Assembly (NCBI RefSeq): GCF_004123905.1 | Contig: NZ_MZXW01000019.1 | Span: 1-64,000 of the forward strand | Direction: 5' to 3' | Length of the DNA: 64,000 nt | Source of the DNA: Bradyrhizobium betae | Lineage (GTDB): Bacteria > Pseudomonadota > Alphaproteobacteria > Rhizobiales > Xanthobacteraceae | Shown here: positions 36,334 through 45,166 of the stretch, in pieces | How positions within the stretch are numbered: the stretch's first letter is position 1 | Layout of the letters: the number at the start of each line of letters is the position of its first letter | Position numbers and translations under genes: made by a program | The notes under the pieces: model-generated | What the model was told of the DNA's origin: nothing | Databases searched by the model: none | What the model saw: only the letters and a program-made list of their open reading frames with translations

Positions 36334-37317
36334 TCAGGCCACCAGCTCGGCAAACAGATCCGCGTCAACATTGCCGCCGGACAGCACGATGACGACGTTC
36401 TTCCCGGCAACATCGAGACGTCCCGCAAGCAGCGCGGCAAGGCCGACCGCGCCACCCGGCTCGACCACGAGCTTCAGCTCATGGTAGGCGAACGAAACCG
36501 CCGCGCCGACTTCCTTGTCCGACGCGGTCACGCCGCGCGCCAGCAGCTTGCTGTTGATTGCAAACGTCATCTCGCCGGGGATCAGCGCCATCAGCGCATC
36601 GCAGATGGTGCGGCCTGCAGGCCCATGCGGCTCGCGATGGCCCGCGGTCAGCGAAATGCCGTGATCGTCGAACGCCTCGGGTTCGGCCACCACGATCTCG
36701 GCCAGCGGATAGCGCGCCTTGACCGCAGTCGCAACGCCCGCGATCAGGCCGCCGCCGGAGGCCGGCGCCACCACGATGTCGGGGCTAAGACCGAGCGTTG
36801 CCATGTCCTCAGCGATTTCGCGGCCGGCGGTGCCCTGCCCCGCGATCACGAAGGGATCGTCATAGGGCCTGACCAGCGTCGCACCGCGCTTCTCGGCGAT
36901 ATCGCGCGAGATCGCCTCGCGGTCGTCGTTATAGCGGTCGTACAGCACAACGTCGGCGCCGTAGGATTTGGTGCGCTCGCGCTTCGACAGCGGCGCGTCC
37001 GCGGGCATCACGATGGTTGCGTGCATGTCGAGGATTTTTGCCGCCGCCGCCACGCCCTGGGCATGGTTGCCGGAGGAGAACGCGACGACGCCGCCGGCCC
37101 GCTTGTCCTGCGGGATCGAGAACACCTTGTTGAAGGCGCCGCGGAACTTGAAGGAGCCGGTGCGCTGGAGCATCTCCGGCTTCAAAAACACTTTGGCACC
37201 GACGCGCTCGTTGAGCACGGGAAAGGACAACAGCGGGGTGCGGACGGCGAAGGGCGCGAGCACGCGCGCTGCGGCATCGATATCGGCAGGGCCGATCGGG
37301 AGGAGCTGTTCGGTCAT
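36334..37317 (-). CDS. PLP-dependent threonine/serine dehydratase family enzyme
   Basis: A 327-residue fold-type II PLP enzyme. The Schiff-base lysine is in RTGSFKFRGA (K57), the phosphate-binding loop is SGGGLIAG, and the asparagine loop is SSGNHAQG. It lacks the C-terminal ACT regulatory domain of biosynthetic IlvA, so it is a catabolic-type dehydratase or a serine/aspartate racemase relative. The ATG at 37317 begins the conserved N-terminus. Neighbours give no pathway. Confidence 0.85.
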   Translation of the reverse strand: MTEQLLPIGPADIDAAARVLAPFAVRTPLLSFPVLNERVGAKVFLKPEMLQRTGSFKFRGAFNKVFSIPQDKRAGGVVAFSSGNHAQGVAAAAKILDMHATIVMPADAPLSKRERTKSYGADVVLYDRYNDDREAISRDIAEKRGATLVRPYDDPFVIAGQGTAGREIAEDMATLGLSPDIVVAPASGGGLIAGVATAVKARYPLAEIVVAEPEAFDDHGISLTAGHREPHGPAGRTICDALMALIPGEMTFAINSKLLARGVTASDKEVGAAVSFAYHELKLVVEPGGAVGLAALLAGRLDVAGKNVVIVLSGGNVDADLFAELVA

Positions 37318-37381
37318 GGCCGAACTGTATCGCGGCAGCCTCGGCGCGGGCAAGACACCTCCGCGCGATGAACGGTGGCTT

Positions 37382-38440
37382 TCAGGCTACGAAACTAACC
37401 GGGTCCGCCCCATTCCTGCCTGATAGCACCGCGCCGACCGCCAGAATGCTGTCTATGAAGGCCCTCGCCGAGGCTTCCCAGGTGTAGCTGGAGGCGAACT
37501 CCACACAGTCCTGCCGGGAGATGTCGAGCGCCGCGAAGCAGGCGTTGCGCAGATCGTGATCGAGCGCGCCGACCGGCGCATCGCCGATCACGTCGCGGGG
37601 ACCCTTCACCGGGAAGGCTGCAACCGGCAGGCCGCTGGCGAGCGCCTCCAGCAGGACCAAGCCGAACGTGTCAGTCTTGCTGGGAAACACGAACACGTCC
37701 GCCGCAGCATAGATCTCCGCCAGCGCCTCGCCGTGCTTCTCGCCGAGAAAGATCGCGTCGGGATAAGCCTCTTCGAGCGAGGCACGCGCCGGTCCGTCGC
37801 CGACGATCACCTTGGTGCCGGGCAGGTCGAGATCGAGGAACGCCTCGAGATTCTTCTCCACCGCGACGCGGCCGACCGACAGGAACACCGGCCCCGGCAG
37901 GCAGAGGTCGATGGCGCGGGGATGGAACAGGCCGGTGTCGACGCCGCGCGGCCACAGCACGACATTGTCGAAGCCACGCTCGGTCAGCTCGCTGGCGAGC
38001 GCAGGCGTCGCCGCCATCACGGCACGGCTGGGCGCATGGAAACGACGCAGCGCCCGCCAGATCAGCGAGCCCGGAACCGGCACGCGGGCGCGGACATATT
38101 CGGGGAAGCGGGTGTGGAAGCTGGTCGTGAACGGCAGCTTGCGCTGACGGCAATAGCGGCGAACCATCAGGCCGATCGGCCCTTCCGTCGCGATGTGGAT
38201 GCTGTCGGGGCGCGCTTCCTCGATCAGTTTTGCGATTCGCGCCGGGCGCGGCATCGCGAGCCGCACGTCGCGATAACTGGGCATCGCGAAGGTGCGGAAC
38301 GATTGCGGCGTCAGGAACGTAAATTCGGCGCCAAGATCTTCGGCGTGAAGCGCCCCCGCAGCATCAGCGAGCTTGGTCAGCGTCCGAACCACACCGTTGA
38401 CTTGCGGGTGCCAGGCGTCGGTCGCGACCAGGATGCGCAT
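37382..38440 (-). CDS. GT4-type glycosyltransferase
   Basis: A 352-residue GT-B glycosyltransferase. The N-terminal half opens MRILVATDAWHPQVNGVVRT. The C-terminal half has the donor-binding SVGRVAVEKNLEAFL and the EX7E segment PSKTDTFGLVLLEALASGLP. It belongs to the alpha-mannosyl/diacylglycerol-glucosyl group by pattern. The ATG at 38440 has GAGGG 7 bases upstream. It lies 13 bp after an LpxH-like phosphoesterase on the same strand; together they probably remodel an envelope glycolipid. Confidence 0.88.
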   Translation of the reverse strand: MRILVATDAWHPQVNGVVRTLTKLADAAGALHAEDLGAEFTFLTPQSFRTFAMPSYRDVRLAMPRPARIAKLIEEARPDSIHIATEGPIGLMVRRYCRQRKLPFTTSFHTRFPEYVRARVPVPGSLIWRALRRFHAPSRAVMAATPALASELTERGFDNVVLWPRGVDTGLFHPRAIDLCLPGPVFLSVGRVAVEKNLEAFLDLDLPGTKVIVGDGPARASLEEAYPDAIFLGEKHGEALAEIYAAADVFVFPSKTDTFGLVLLEALASGLPVAAFPVKGPRDVIGDAPVGALDHDLRNACFAALDISRQDCVEFASSYTWEASARAFIDSILAVGAVLSGRNGADPVSFVA

Positions 38441-38453
38441 CAGGCGGCCCTCG

Positions 38454-39266
38454 TTATGCAGCTCTGGCTGCCACCTGCGGGACCTGCGCCGGCTTCTGCG
38501 CATGGTCCGCCCAGGTGATGATCTCGAAATGGCCGTCGTCGTGCTCGACGAGCGCGGTGCAGCTCTCGACCCAGTCGCCGCAATTCATGTAGCGGATGCC
38601 GTTCTCGTCGCGGATCACGGCATAGTGGATGTGGCCGCAGATCACGCCGTCGGCGTCATGGCGCCGTGCTTCGGCGGAGAGCGCCTGCTCGAACGCGCCG
38701 ATATAGTTGACGGCGTTCTTGACCTTTTGCTTGGCCCATTGCGACAGCGACCAATAGGGCACCTTGAACATGCGGCGGAAGAAGTTGACGAAGCGATTCA
38801 TCTGGATCGCGAAGTCGTAGGCCTTGTCGCCGAGATGGGCGAGCCAGCGCGCGTTCTGCACCACGAGGTCGAAGATGTCGCCGTGGATGACGAGATAGCG
38901 CTTGCCGTCCGCGCCGGTGTGAACGGTGTTCTCCACCACGTCGATGCCGCCGAAATGCGTGCCGTAATAATTGCGCAGGAATTCGTCGTGATTGCCGGGC
39001 ACGTAGATGATCTTGGCGCCTTTGCGCGCCTTGCGCAGCAGCTTCTGGACCAGGTCGTTATGCGATTGCGGCCAGTGCCAGCTCGATTTCAGCGCCCAAC
39101 CATCGACGATGTCGCCGACGAGATAGATCGTGTCGGCGTCGTGGTAACGCAGGAAATCCAGCAGAAGGTCGGCTTGAGAACCGCGGGCTCCGAGATGAAC
39201 GTCGGAGATAAACAACGTGCGAAAGCGCCGCTCCGGGCTCTCGTCACTCACATCGTAACTTCCCAT
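38454..39266 (-). CDS. UDP-2,3-diacylglucosamine diphosphatase-like metallophosphoesterase
   Basis: A 270-residue calcineurin-like phosphoesterase of the LpxH/COG2908 type. Metal-binding motifs appear in order: FISDVHLGARGS, LVGDIVDGW, VPGNHDEFLR, VIHGDIFD, and GHIHYAV. LpxH cleaves UDP-diacylglucosamine to lipid X in lipid A synthesis, but rhizobia often have several paralogues and this one is paired with a glycosyltransferase rather than lpx genes, so the real substrate may differ. The ATG at 39266 was preferred to an upstream extension of 40 residues. Confidence 0.87.
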   Translation of the reverse strand: MGSYDVSDESPERRFRTLFISDVHLGARGSQADLLLDFLRYHDADTIYLVGDIVDGWALKSSWHWPQSHNDLVQKLLRKARKGAKIIYVPGNHDEFLRNYYGTHFGGIDVVENTVHTGADGKRYLVIHGDIFDLVVQNARWLAHLGDKAYDFAIQMNRFVNFFRRMFKVPYWSLSQWAKQKVKNAVNYIGAFEQALSAEARRHDADGVICGHIHYAVIRDENGIRYMNCGDWVESCTALVEHDDGHFEIITWADHAQKPAQVPQVAARAA

Positions 39267-39483
39267 GCGCCAGCCTGTAACAAATGTCCCGTGACAGGGG
39301 GATGACAGATTGAACCCTTGAGGCACCCTCGAATACGAATCAGGCCTTGCCTCGCCCTCCCCGCGAATATCAGTCGCATGCGACAATCAGGCGACATGAG
39401 GCCGCAGCGGCCTCCGCAAAGCTACGGAACCGCACGGCCTTAGTGGTTAATGCCGCGGTCAGTGGCGCCGCGCGCCGCCGGCG

Positions 39484-40284
39484 TCAGTAAAACTTGTGGA
39501 AATGATGGATCGGCCCGTGGCCGTGACCGACGCTGAAACGGTCGGCGGCCGCGATCGCGGCACTGATCCAGGCCTTGGCACTGCGCACGGCCTGCTCGAG
39601 CTCCTCGCCCTTGGCGAGCCCCGCTGCGACCGCCGAGGATAGCGAGCAGCCGGTGCCATGGGTATTCTCAGTGGCGACGCGCGGCGCGGCGAGCGCGATC
39701 GTTGTCTGGGAATCGACGAGATAGTCGGTGCTCTCGGCGCCCTCGCCGTGCCCACCCTTGATCAGCACCGCCCGGCAGCCGAGCGCCATCAGCCGGCGCC
39801 CCTGGCTTTCGATCGCGGCCTCGCTTCGTGCAATGGGCTCGTCGAGCAGAGCCGCGGCCTCCGGCAGGTTCGGCGTGATCACCGAGGCGAGCGGCATCAG
39901 TTTCGTGCGCAGCGCCTCGACGGCTTCGGACGCGAGCAGGCGATCACCCGATGTCGCGACCATCACGGGATCGAGCACCACATGCCGGGGCTTCCAGCGC
40001 GACAGCGCTGCCGCGATCGCATCGATGCTGGCGGCCTGCGCCACCATGCCGATCTTCACCGCGCCGATGTCGAGATCGGAGAACACGGCGTCGATCTGGG
40101 CGGTGACGAACTCGGCCGGCACCGCGTGAATGCCGGTCACGCCGCGCGTGTTCTGCGCGGTGAGTGCCGTGATGGCGGAGGCGCCATAGACGCCGAGCGC
40201 GGCAAAGGTCTTGAGGTCGGCCTGGATGCCGGCGCCGCCGCTGGAGTCGGAGCCGGCGATGGTGAGCGCCACGGACGTCGTCAT
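39484..40284 (-). CDS. thiD: Hydroxymethylpyrimidine/phosphomethylpyrimidine kinase
   Basis: A 266-residue ribokinase-fold enzyme that phosphorylates HMP and HMP-P in thiamine synthesis. The signature start is [20 protein letters not shown], with [29 protein letters not shown], and the anion-hole/base motif [13 protein letters not shown]. Length is normal. The ATG at 40284 fits the family; longer frames upstream are not protein-like. No TPP riboswitch was recognised upstream. Confidence 0.94.
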   Translation of the reverse strand: MTTSVALTIAGSDSSGGAGIQADLKTFAALGVYGASAITALTAQNTRGVTGIHAVPAEFVTAQIDAVFSDLDIGAVKIGMVAQAASIDAIAAALSRWKPRHVVLDPVMVATSGDRLLASEAVEALRTKLMPLASVITPNLPEAAALLDEPIARSEAAIESQGRRLMALGCRAVLIKGGHGEGAESTDYLVDSQTTIALAAPRVATENTHGTGCSLSSAVAAGLAKGEELEQAVRSAKAWISAAIAAADRFSVGHGHGPIHHFHKFY

Positions 40285-40561
40285 TGCCGGACACACTCGG
40301 TTGAAAGGGACAGCACCATGCCCTGTCCTAGCGCGCCCCGGATGAGCCAGCAAGCCGGGCCGGCCGGGGAACAGCGACTCATCTGGAAGTGGCCCTGCGT
40401 AGGCCTGTCGACCCGCAAGCGTGCATATCACCGGAAAATATGACTTCGCCATAGCCCGGCCTTGGCACCCGCCCCGACGAGTGAGACGGTAATTGGCGGA
40501 TTCGTCCAGGGGCGCCATGTGCTGGCCGGCCTCGGCCCGCAAGACTTATCGGGGTGGAATC

Positions 40562-42538
40562 ATGTGGGCTTACTTCGAACGCATCCTCGACTCCTCGATG
40601 TTTTCACCGCACGGGATCTGCCTGCTGTGGGAGCCCGAGCTGATCTGGCTCCACGTCATCTCGGACGCCTTCATTGCGGCAGCCTATTTCTCGATTCCGT
40701 TTGCGCTTGCGATCCTCGTCACCAAGCGGCGCGACCTCAAATTCGGCTGGGTCTTTTGGGCCTTCGCCGTTTTCATCATGGCGTGCGGCCTGACCCATGT
40801 GCTGTCGATCTACACCCTCTGGGTCCCGGTCTACGGCATCGAGGGCCTGGTCAAGGCGGCGACGGCCGTGGCATCCGTGTTCACCGCCGGCGCGCTCTGG
40901 CCGCTTCTGCCGAAGATCCTGACCATCCCCTCCCCGTTCGAGCTCCGGAAGGTCCAGGCCGCGCTCGAGGAGGAGGAGATCAAGAGCCGGGACGCGGCGC
41001 AGCTGCTCCGGCAGGTCGAAGACGCCCAGCGCGCGCTGCGCGAGAGCATGACGCGCCTCACCGCCGTCGTCGACACCGCGGTCGACGGCGTCATCCTGTT
41101 CGACGCGCAAGCCCGCATTCTCCTGTTCAATCCTGCCAGCGAACGGCTGTTCGGCTATCGCGCCGACGAGGTCATGAATCTCGACATCGGCATGCTGATG
41201 TCCAACGAGAAGAGACCCTCCTCCCCCGGTCAAGCACGGCGTCTCGCAACCGGAGAGGCCGTCGGCGTGCGCAAGGACGGATCGACCTTTCCGATGGATC
41301 TGTCGGTGGGCCAGGCGTGGCAGGACGGCGAGCTGATCTACGTCGGCATCGTCCGCGATCTGACTGCGCGCAAGCTGACCGAGCAGCAGCTCCAGCAGGC
41401 CCAGAAGATGGAGACGGTTGGCCAGCTCTCCGGCGGCATCGCCCACGACTTCAACAATCTGCTCACCGTCATCATCGGCAACGCCGAGCACCTCAGCGAG
41501 CAACTCAAGTCCCGGTCCGACCTGCGGCAGTTCGCCTACGACATCTGCCAGTCCGGCGAACGCGGCGCGGAGTTGACGCGAAGGCTGCTCGCGTTCAGCC
41601 GCCGCCAGCTGCTCCAGCCGCAGACGATCGACTGCCGCGAGCTGCTCGAATCCATATTCAAGCTGCTCAAGCGCACCTTGCGCGAAAACATCGAGATCAA
41701 GACGGCGTTCGGCCCGCGCGCGATCCAGGCTTTTGCCGACCGCGCCCAGCTGGAATCCGCCGTGCTCAATCTTGCACTGAACGCGCAGGACGCCATGCCG
41801 TCAGGCGGCCACCTGACGCTGAGCACCGAGCTTGCCGCGATCGACGAGGACTATCGCGCCCTGCATCCGGAAGTGGCGGCCGGCAGCTACGCCTTGATCT
41901 CCGTGACCGATGACGGCGAAGGCATGACGCCCGAGGTCATCGAACACGCCTTCGAGCCGTTCTTCACCACCAAGGAGGTCGGCAAGGGCTCGGGCCTCGG
42001 GCTCTCCATGGTCTATGGCTTCGCCAAGCAATCCGACGGCCATGTCTCGATCTACAGCGAACGGGGCCTGGGCACGACGGTCCGGATCTACCTGCCGCGC
42101 GCCGGCGGACAATCCCTGACCGAGCCGCCGGAGAACGAAGAGGCAGCACCGAGAGGATACGAGACGATCCTGATCGCGGAGGACGATCCGTTTGTCCGCT
42201 CCTCGGCCATTCGCAGGGTGGAAGCGCTCGGCTATCGCGTCGTCGCCGCCGTCAACGGCAAGGAAGCCTTGCAGCGGCTGCGCACCGACCCCGGCATCGA
42301 CATGCTGTTCACCGACATCATCATGCCCGGCGGGATGAGCGGCTGGGACCTGGCCGAACAGGCCCGGCGGATTCGCCCCTCGCTGCCGATCCTGTTCACC
42401 TCGGGCTATGCGCTGGAGGCCCTGATCGAGCAGGGCCGCGCGCAGGCGCAGGCGATCATCCTGACCAAGCCCTACCGCAGGGCCGAGCTCGCGCAGCGGC
42501 TCAGGGACGCATTTGCGGCGGCGACCGTGACCTCCTGA
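40562..42538 (+). CDS. Hybrid histidine kinase with ETR1-like ethylene-binding domain
   Basis: A 658-residue protein: a three-helix membrane domain (about 28-118), a coiled coil (130-165), PAS (about 165-272), HisKA with H295 in [10 protein letters not shown], an ATPase domain ([25 protein letters not shown]) and a C-terminal receiver with D585 in LFTDIIMP. The membrane domain aligns to Arabidopsis ETR1 without gaps at a constant +10 offset: D35, Y42, I45, P46, I72, C75 and H79 match ETR1 D25, Y32, I35, P36, I62 and the Cu(I) ligands C65 and H69. ETR1 numbering is from memory. The ATG at 40562 has GGGGTGG upstream. Ethylene or another copper-bound ligand is the inferred signal. Confidence 0.9.
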   Translation: MWAYFERILDSSMFSPHGICLLWEPELIWLHVISDAFIAAAYFSIPFALAILVTKRRDLKFGWVFWAFAVFIMACGLTHVLSIYTLWVPVYGIEGLVKAATAVASVFTAGALWPLLPKILTIPSPFELRKVQAALEEEEIKSRDAAQLLRQVEDAQRALRESMTRLTAVVDTAVDGVILFDAQARILLFNPASERLFGYRADEVMNLDIGMLMSNEKRPSSPGQARRLATGEAVGVRKDGSTFPMDLSVGQAWQDGELIYVGIVRDLTARKLTEQQLQQAQKMETVGQLSGGIAHDFNNLLTVIIGNAEHLSEQLKSRSDLRQFAYDICQSGERGAELTRRLLAFSRRQLLQPQTIDCRELLESIFKLLKRTLRENIEIKTAFGPRAIQAFADRAQLESAVLNLALNAQDAMPSGGHLTLSTELAAIDEDYRALHPEVAAGSYALISVTDDGEGMTPEVIEHAFEPFFTTKEVGKGSGLGLSMVYGFAKQSDGHVSIYSERGLGTTVRIYLPRAGGQSLTEPPENEEAAPRGYETILIAEDDPFVRSSAIRRVEALGYRVVAAVNGKEALQRLRTDPGIDMLFTDIIMPGGMSGWDLAEQARRIRPSLPILFTSGYALEALIEQGRAQAQAIILTKPYRRAELAQRLRDAFAAATVTS

Positions 42539-42592
42539 GCGCCGGACTGGCGGCCCGGCAGCCGGCTTGCTAAATCGGGCTGGGTTTGGCCT

Positions 42593-42688
42593 ATTAGAGC
42601 GTTTTCGAGCGAAGTGGATACCGGTTCGCGTAAAGAAAACGCGTCAAAACAAGAAGCTAGAGCCCCGTTCCGATTAAATCGGAACGGG
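42593..42688. repeat. Dispersed repeat, GAGCGTTTTCGAGC family
   Basis: It contains a GCGTTTTC / GAAAACGC dyad (42599-42642) and a second nearly perfect hairpin, CCCGTTCCGATT-A-AATCGGAACGGG (42664-42688). This type is frequent in alphaproteobacterial intergenic DNA. It separates the hybrid kinase from the Lrp-type gene. Confidence 0.75.
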
Positions 42689-42728
42689 AATGGCTCTAGC
42701 GGCCTGCTATGCCTTCGGAGTGACTGCA

Positions 42729-42974
42729 ATGGTTCCCTTTTTCGTCCAGATCAAATGCAAGCTCGGCCAGTCCTATACGGTCGCCAATGCGCTTGCCGAA
42801 GCCGAGATCGCCTCCGAGATCTACTCCACCGCCGGCCATTACGATCTGCTGGTGAAGTTCTATGTCGACAACGACACCGACATCGGCCACTTCATCAACG
42901 AGAAGGTGCAGGTTCTGCCTGGTATCCAGGACACGCTCACCATCATCACCTTCAAGGCGTTCGGCACGAGCTGA
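42729..42974 (+). CDS. Lrp/AsnC ligand-binding (RAM) domain protein without HTH
   Basis: An 81-residue stand-alone RAM domain: MVPFFVQIKCKLGQSYTVAN, AEIASEIYSTAGHYDLLVKF, and GIQDTLTIITFKAF. The helix-turn-helix of Lrp/AsnC regulators is absent. Such proteins bind amino acids or partner with full-length Lrp members. GGAG lies 8 bases before the ATG at 42729. It stands alone between the kinase and the PqqD-like gene. Confidence 0.85.
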   Translation: MVPFFVQIKCKLGQSYTVANALAEAEIASEIYSTAGHYDLLVKFYVDNDTDIGHFINEKVQVLPGIQDTLTIITFKAFGTS

Positions 42975-43064
42975 CTGCCCGCATTTGGCGCAAGCGGCAT
43001 GGTTGCGCAGCCGGCCGCCTGTGTTAGCGTCCGGCCGTTGAAATTGAACTGAGTACTGCAAGTC

Positions 43065-43490
43065 ATGGCCCTCACCACCTCGGTGCCGCTGCTGATCAGC
43101 CAGCAATTTGATAGCGAAGTGGTGCTCGCCAACTATCAGAACGGCGTCTACTACAACCTCGACGGCAGCGCGGCGCAAGTCTGGCTCGGCCTCAAGGCCA
43201 ACCGAACGGTTGAGGAGATCGGCAGCACTCTCGCGGCGGCGACCGGCGGCGACGGGCCGGCCATCACACAACAGGTGCAGGCCTTCGTCGACAGCATGCT
43301 GGCGGAAGGCCTGATCGCCGAAGGCGATGCCGATGCGCGCGCCGAGACATGGGCGCCGGTGTTGTCGGGCACATTCGTTACCCCGGAATTCCAGCGCTTC
43401 GACAATCTGCGAGATCTGCTCCTGATGGATCCCGTGCATGATGCCGGCGAAGAAGGCTGGCCGCTGCGCGAGACCCAAGAAGCGAAATGA
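43065..43490 (+). CDS. PqqD-like peptide-binding protein
   Basis: A 141-residue protein whose first 90 residues match the PqqD winged-helix (RRE-like) pattern: DSEVVLANYQNGVYYNLDGS, AAQVWLGLKANRTVEEIGST, and a helix ending VDSMLAEGLIAEG. PqqD proteins bind precursor peptides for modifying enzymes. Its stop overlaps the ATG of the HprK-like gene (ATGA), so the two are translated together. The C-terminal 40 residues are extra. No precursor peptide gene was recognised nearby. Confidence 0.83.
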   Translation: MALTTSVPLLISQQFDSEVVLANYQNGVYYNLDGSAAQVWLGLKANRTVEEIGSTLAAATGGDGPAITQQVQAFVDSMLAEGLIAEGDADARAETWAPVLSGTFVTPEFQRFDNLRDLLLMDPVHDAGEEGWPLRETQEAK

Positions 43491-44479
43491 GAGCTAGCGA
43501 TCTCATTCGGCAGGAGATCGCTGGGGTCTTCGCCAAGACGGCCCTGGTGCCGGTCGAAGCGCACGCCCGCTGCGGCCCGTTCGGCTTGGACCTCGGCTTT
43601 GCCTCGCAGGATTTGGCCGGCATGTTCCTGCCGGCCTATATCCAGTCCACGCCCGGGACGATCGATCTCGACCTGCGCTTCATAAGCGCCGATCACTACG
43701 ACCTTTCCGCGCTGGTGCCGGTGGCCGCCGAGAAGCCGCGCCTCCTGATCGAGGACGGCATCTATTCGGTATGGCAGCCCGCTGTCATTCCCGTGCTCTA
43801 TGCGGTCGACCTCGCGGCAAGACGAGGCATCGCCTGGCTGCCCAAGGGTGAAGCGCCGCCCTGGATCCGCAGCCGTCCCGCGATCTCGCTGATCCATGCC
43901 ATGATGCACGACACGCCCTGGTGCGCCGTCCATGGCGCGGCGGTGGGACACGACGCAGGTTTTACGCTGCTCGCGGGCGAAGGCCACAGCGGCAAGACCA
44001 CGGCGGCGCTGGCCTGCACGAAGGCCGGCTGGCGCTATGCGGGTGACGACTTTGTCGCGGTCAACAGCGCCACCGGCCGGATCGAGCCGCTGTTCTGCTC
44101 GGCGCGCTTGCGCCCTGCCCTGGTCGAGACCTTTCAGAGCTTCATCGGCGAAACCACGGCGGTCTCGGATTTCAACGGCGAGCCGCGCCACGAGCTGAGC
44201 CTCGCCGGTCTCGGCGACCGCATCGGCGGCGGCAAGCTGCGCGCGACGTTCATCCCGCGCCGGCGCGGCGCGGCAACGCCCGAGTTCACGCCGGCGAAGC
44301 AGTCGGACGCGTTTCGCGCTCTGCTGCCGACCACCGCCTACGAATTGCCGGGATGGCCGAACGAGATCGCCGCCAAGGTCGCGAAGATCGCTGGCCTCGC
44401 ACCGGTGTTCTTCACCGACACCGGCACCGCGCCGATGGAGATTCCCACGGCCTTCGCCCACCAGCTGGACCAGCTCTGA
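43487..44479 (+). CDS. HprK-like P-loop kinase
   Basis: A 330-residue protein. The C-terminal half contains a P-loop GEGHSGKTTAAL (K170) and the HPr-kinase-like YAGDDFVAVN (D187/D188). The N-terminal half includes HDTPWCAVHGAAVG just before the P-loop. In lasso-peptide and related RiPP clusters, HprK-like proteins phosphorylate the precursor. Here it lies in a tight series: 4-bp overlap with the PqqD-like gene and 6 bp before the GT2 gene. The phospho-acceptor is unknown. Confidence 0.82.
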   Translation: MRASDLIRQEIAGVFAKTALVPVEAHARCGPFGLDLGFASQDLAGMFLPAYIQSTPGTIDLDLRFISADHYDLSALVPVAAEKPRLLIEDGIYSVWQPAVIPVLYAVDLAARRGIAWLPKGEAPPWIRSRPAISLIHAMMHDTPWCAVHGAAVGHDAGFTLLAGEGHSGKTTAALACTKAGWRYAGDDFVAVNSATGRIEPLFCSARLRPALVETFQSFIGETTAVSDFNGEPRHELSLAGLGDRIGGGKLRATFIPRRRGAATPEFTPAKQSDAFRALLPTTAYELPGWPNEIAAKVAKIAGLAPVFFTDTGTAPMEIPTAFAHQLDQL

Positions 44480-44485
44480 GGCCGC

Positions 44486-45166
44486 ATGCGCGTCTCCGTG
44501 GTCATCGCCGCCTACAATGCCGAGGCTTACATTGCCGAGGCGATCGAGAGCCTGCTCGGCCAGACCGTTCCGCCCGATGAGGTCATCGTCATCGACGACG
44601 GCTCGACCGACGGCACGCGCGGCATTCTCGATGGCTTCAGTGACCGCATCGTCGCGTTCACCCAGGCCAACAGCGGTCAGGCCACAGCCGTCAACAAGGG
44701 CCTGGCGCTCGCATGCGGCGAGCTGATCGGCTTCTGCGATGCGGACGACCTCTGGACCCCGCGCAAGCTTGAACTGCAATTGGCGCTGCTGGAGCGCGAC
44801 GGCGCCATTGAGGCCGCGTTCGGCAAGGTGCAGCAATTCGTCAGCCCCGACGTGCCGGAACAGCACCGCGTGCGCCTCACACCGGCCGTCGAGATCATGC
44901 CGGGCGAGCTGAAGCAATGCATGCTGATCCACCGTGCTGCGCTCGACCGGGCCGGCCCATTCGACGAGACGCTGCCGGCGACCTTCTTCATCGCCTGGCT
45001 CGGCCGCGCCAAGCAGAGCGGATTGAAGATCGCCCATGTCGATGACATCCTCGTCCGACGCCGGCTGCATCTCGGCAATGGCGGCCGCACCAATACGGAC
45101 GCTCAGAACCTCCAGACGCTGATGGCGCTGCGCAAGGCCATCAAGGCGCAGCGGCCGCCGGAGTGA
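44486..45166 (+). CDS. GT2-family glycosyltransferase
   Basis: A 226-residue GT-A enzyme. The nucleotide-binding motif is SVVIAAYNAEAYIAEAIESL with VIVIDDGSTDGTR, and the DXD equivalent is FCDADDLWTPRK. It is shorter than usual for GT2 (about 250-330) but ends with a natural-looking basic tail. It is third in the PqqD-HprK-GT2 operon. Its last 26 bp overlap the convergent nucleotidyltransferase gene. Confidence 0.88.
   Translation: MRVSVVIAAYNAEAYIAEAIESLLGQTVPPDEVIVIDDGSTDGTRGILDGFSDRIVAFTQANSGQATAVNKGLALACGELIGFCDADDLWTPRKLELQLALLERDGAIEAAFGKVQQFVSPDVPEQHRVRLTPAVEIMPGELKQCMLIHRAALDRAGPFDETLPATFFIAWLGRAKQSGLKIAHVDDILVRRRLHLGNGGRTNTDAQNLQTLMALRKAIKAQRPPE

Noticed and set aside
39267..39483. 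A thiamine riboswitch near thiD
   Set aside because: thiD is transcribed leftward from 40284, and no THI-box-like conserved segments were seen in 40285-40561 or around 39267-39483.
43065..43490. A PQQ biosynthesis operon based on the PqqD-like gene
   Set aside because: No pqqA, pqqB, pqqC or pqqE is nearby, and the protein has an extra C-terminal segment and HprK/GT partners.
43151..45070. A 639-codon minus-strand frame over the PqqD/HprK/GT2 genes
   Set aside because: The plus-strand genes overlap and space like an operon and carry P-loop and GT-A motifs; the antisense frame has none.
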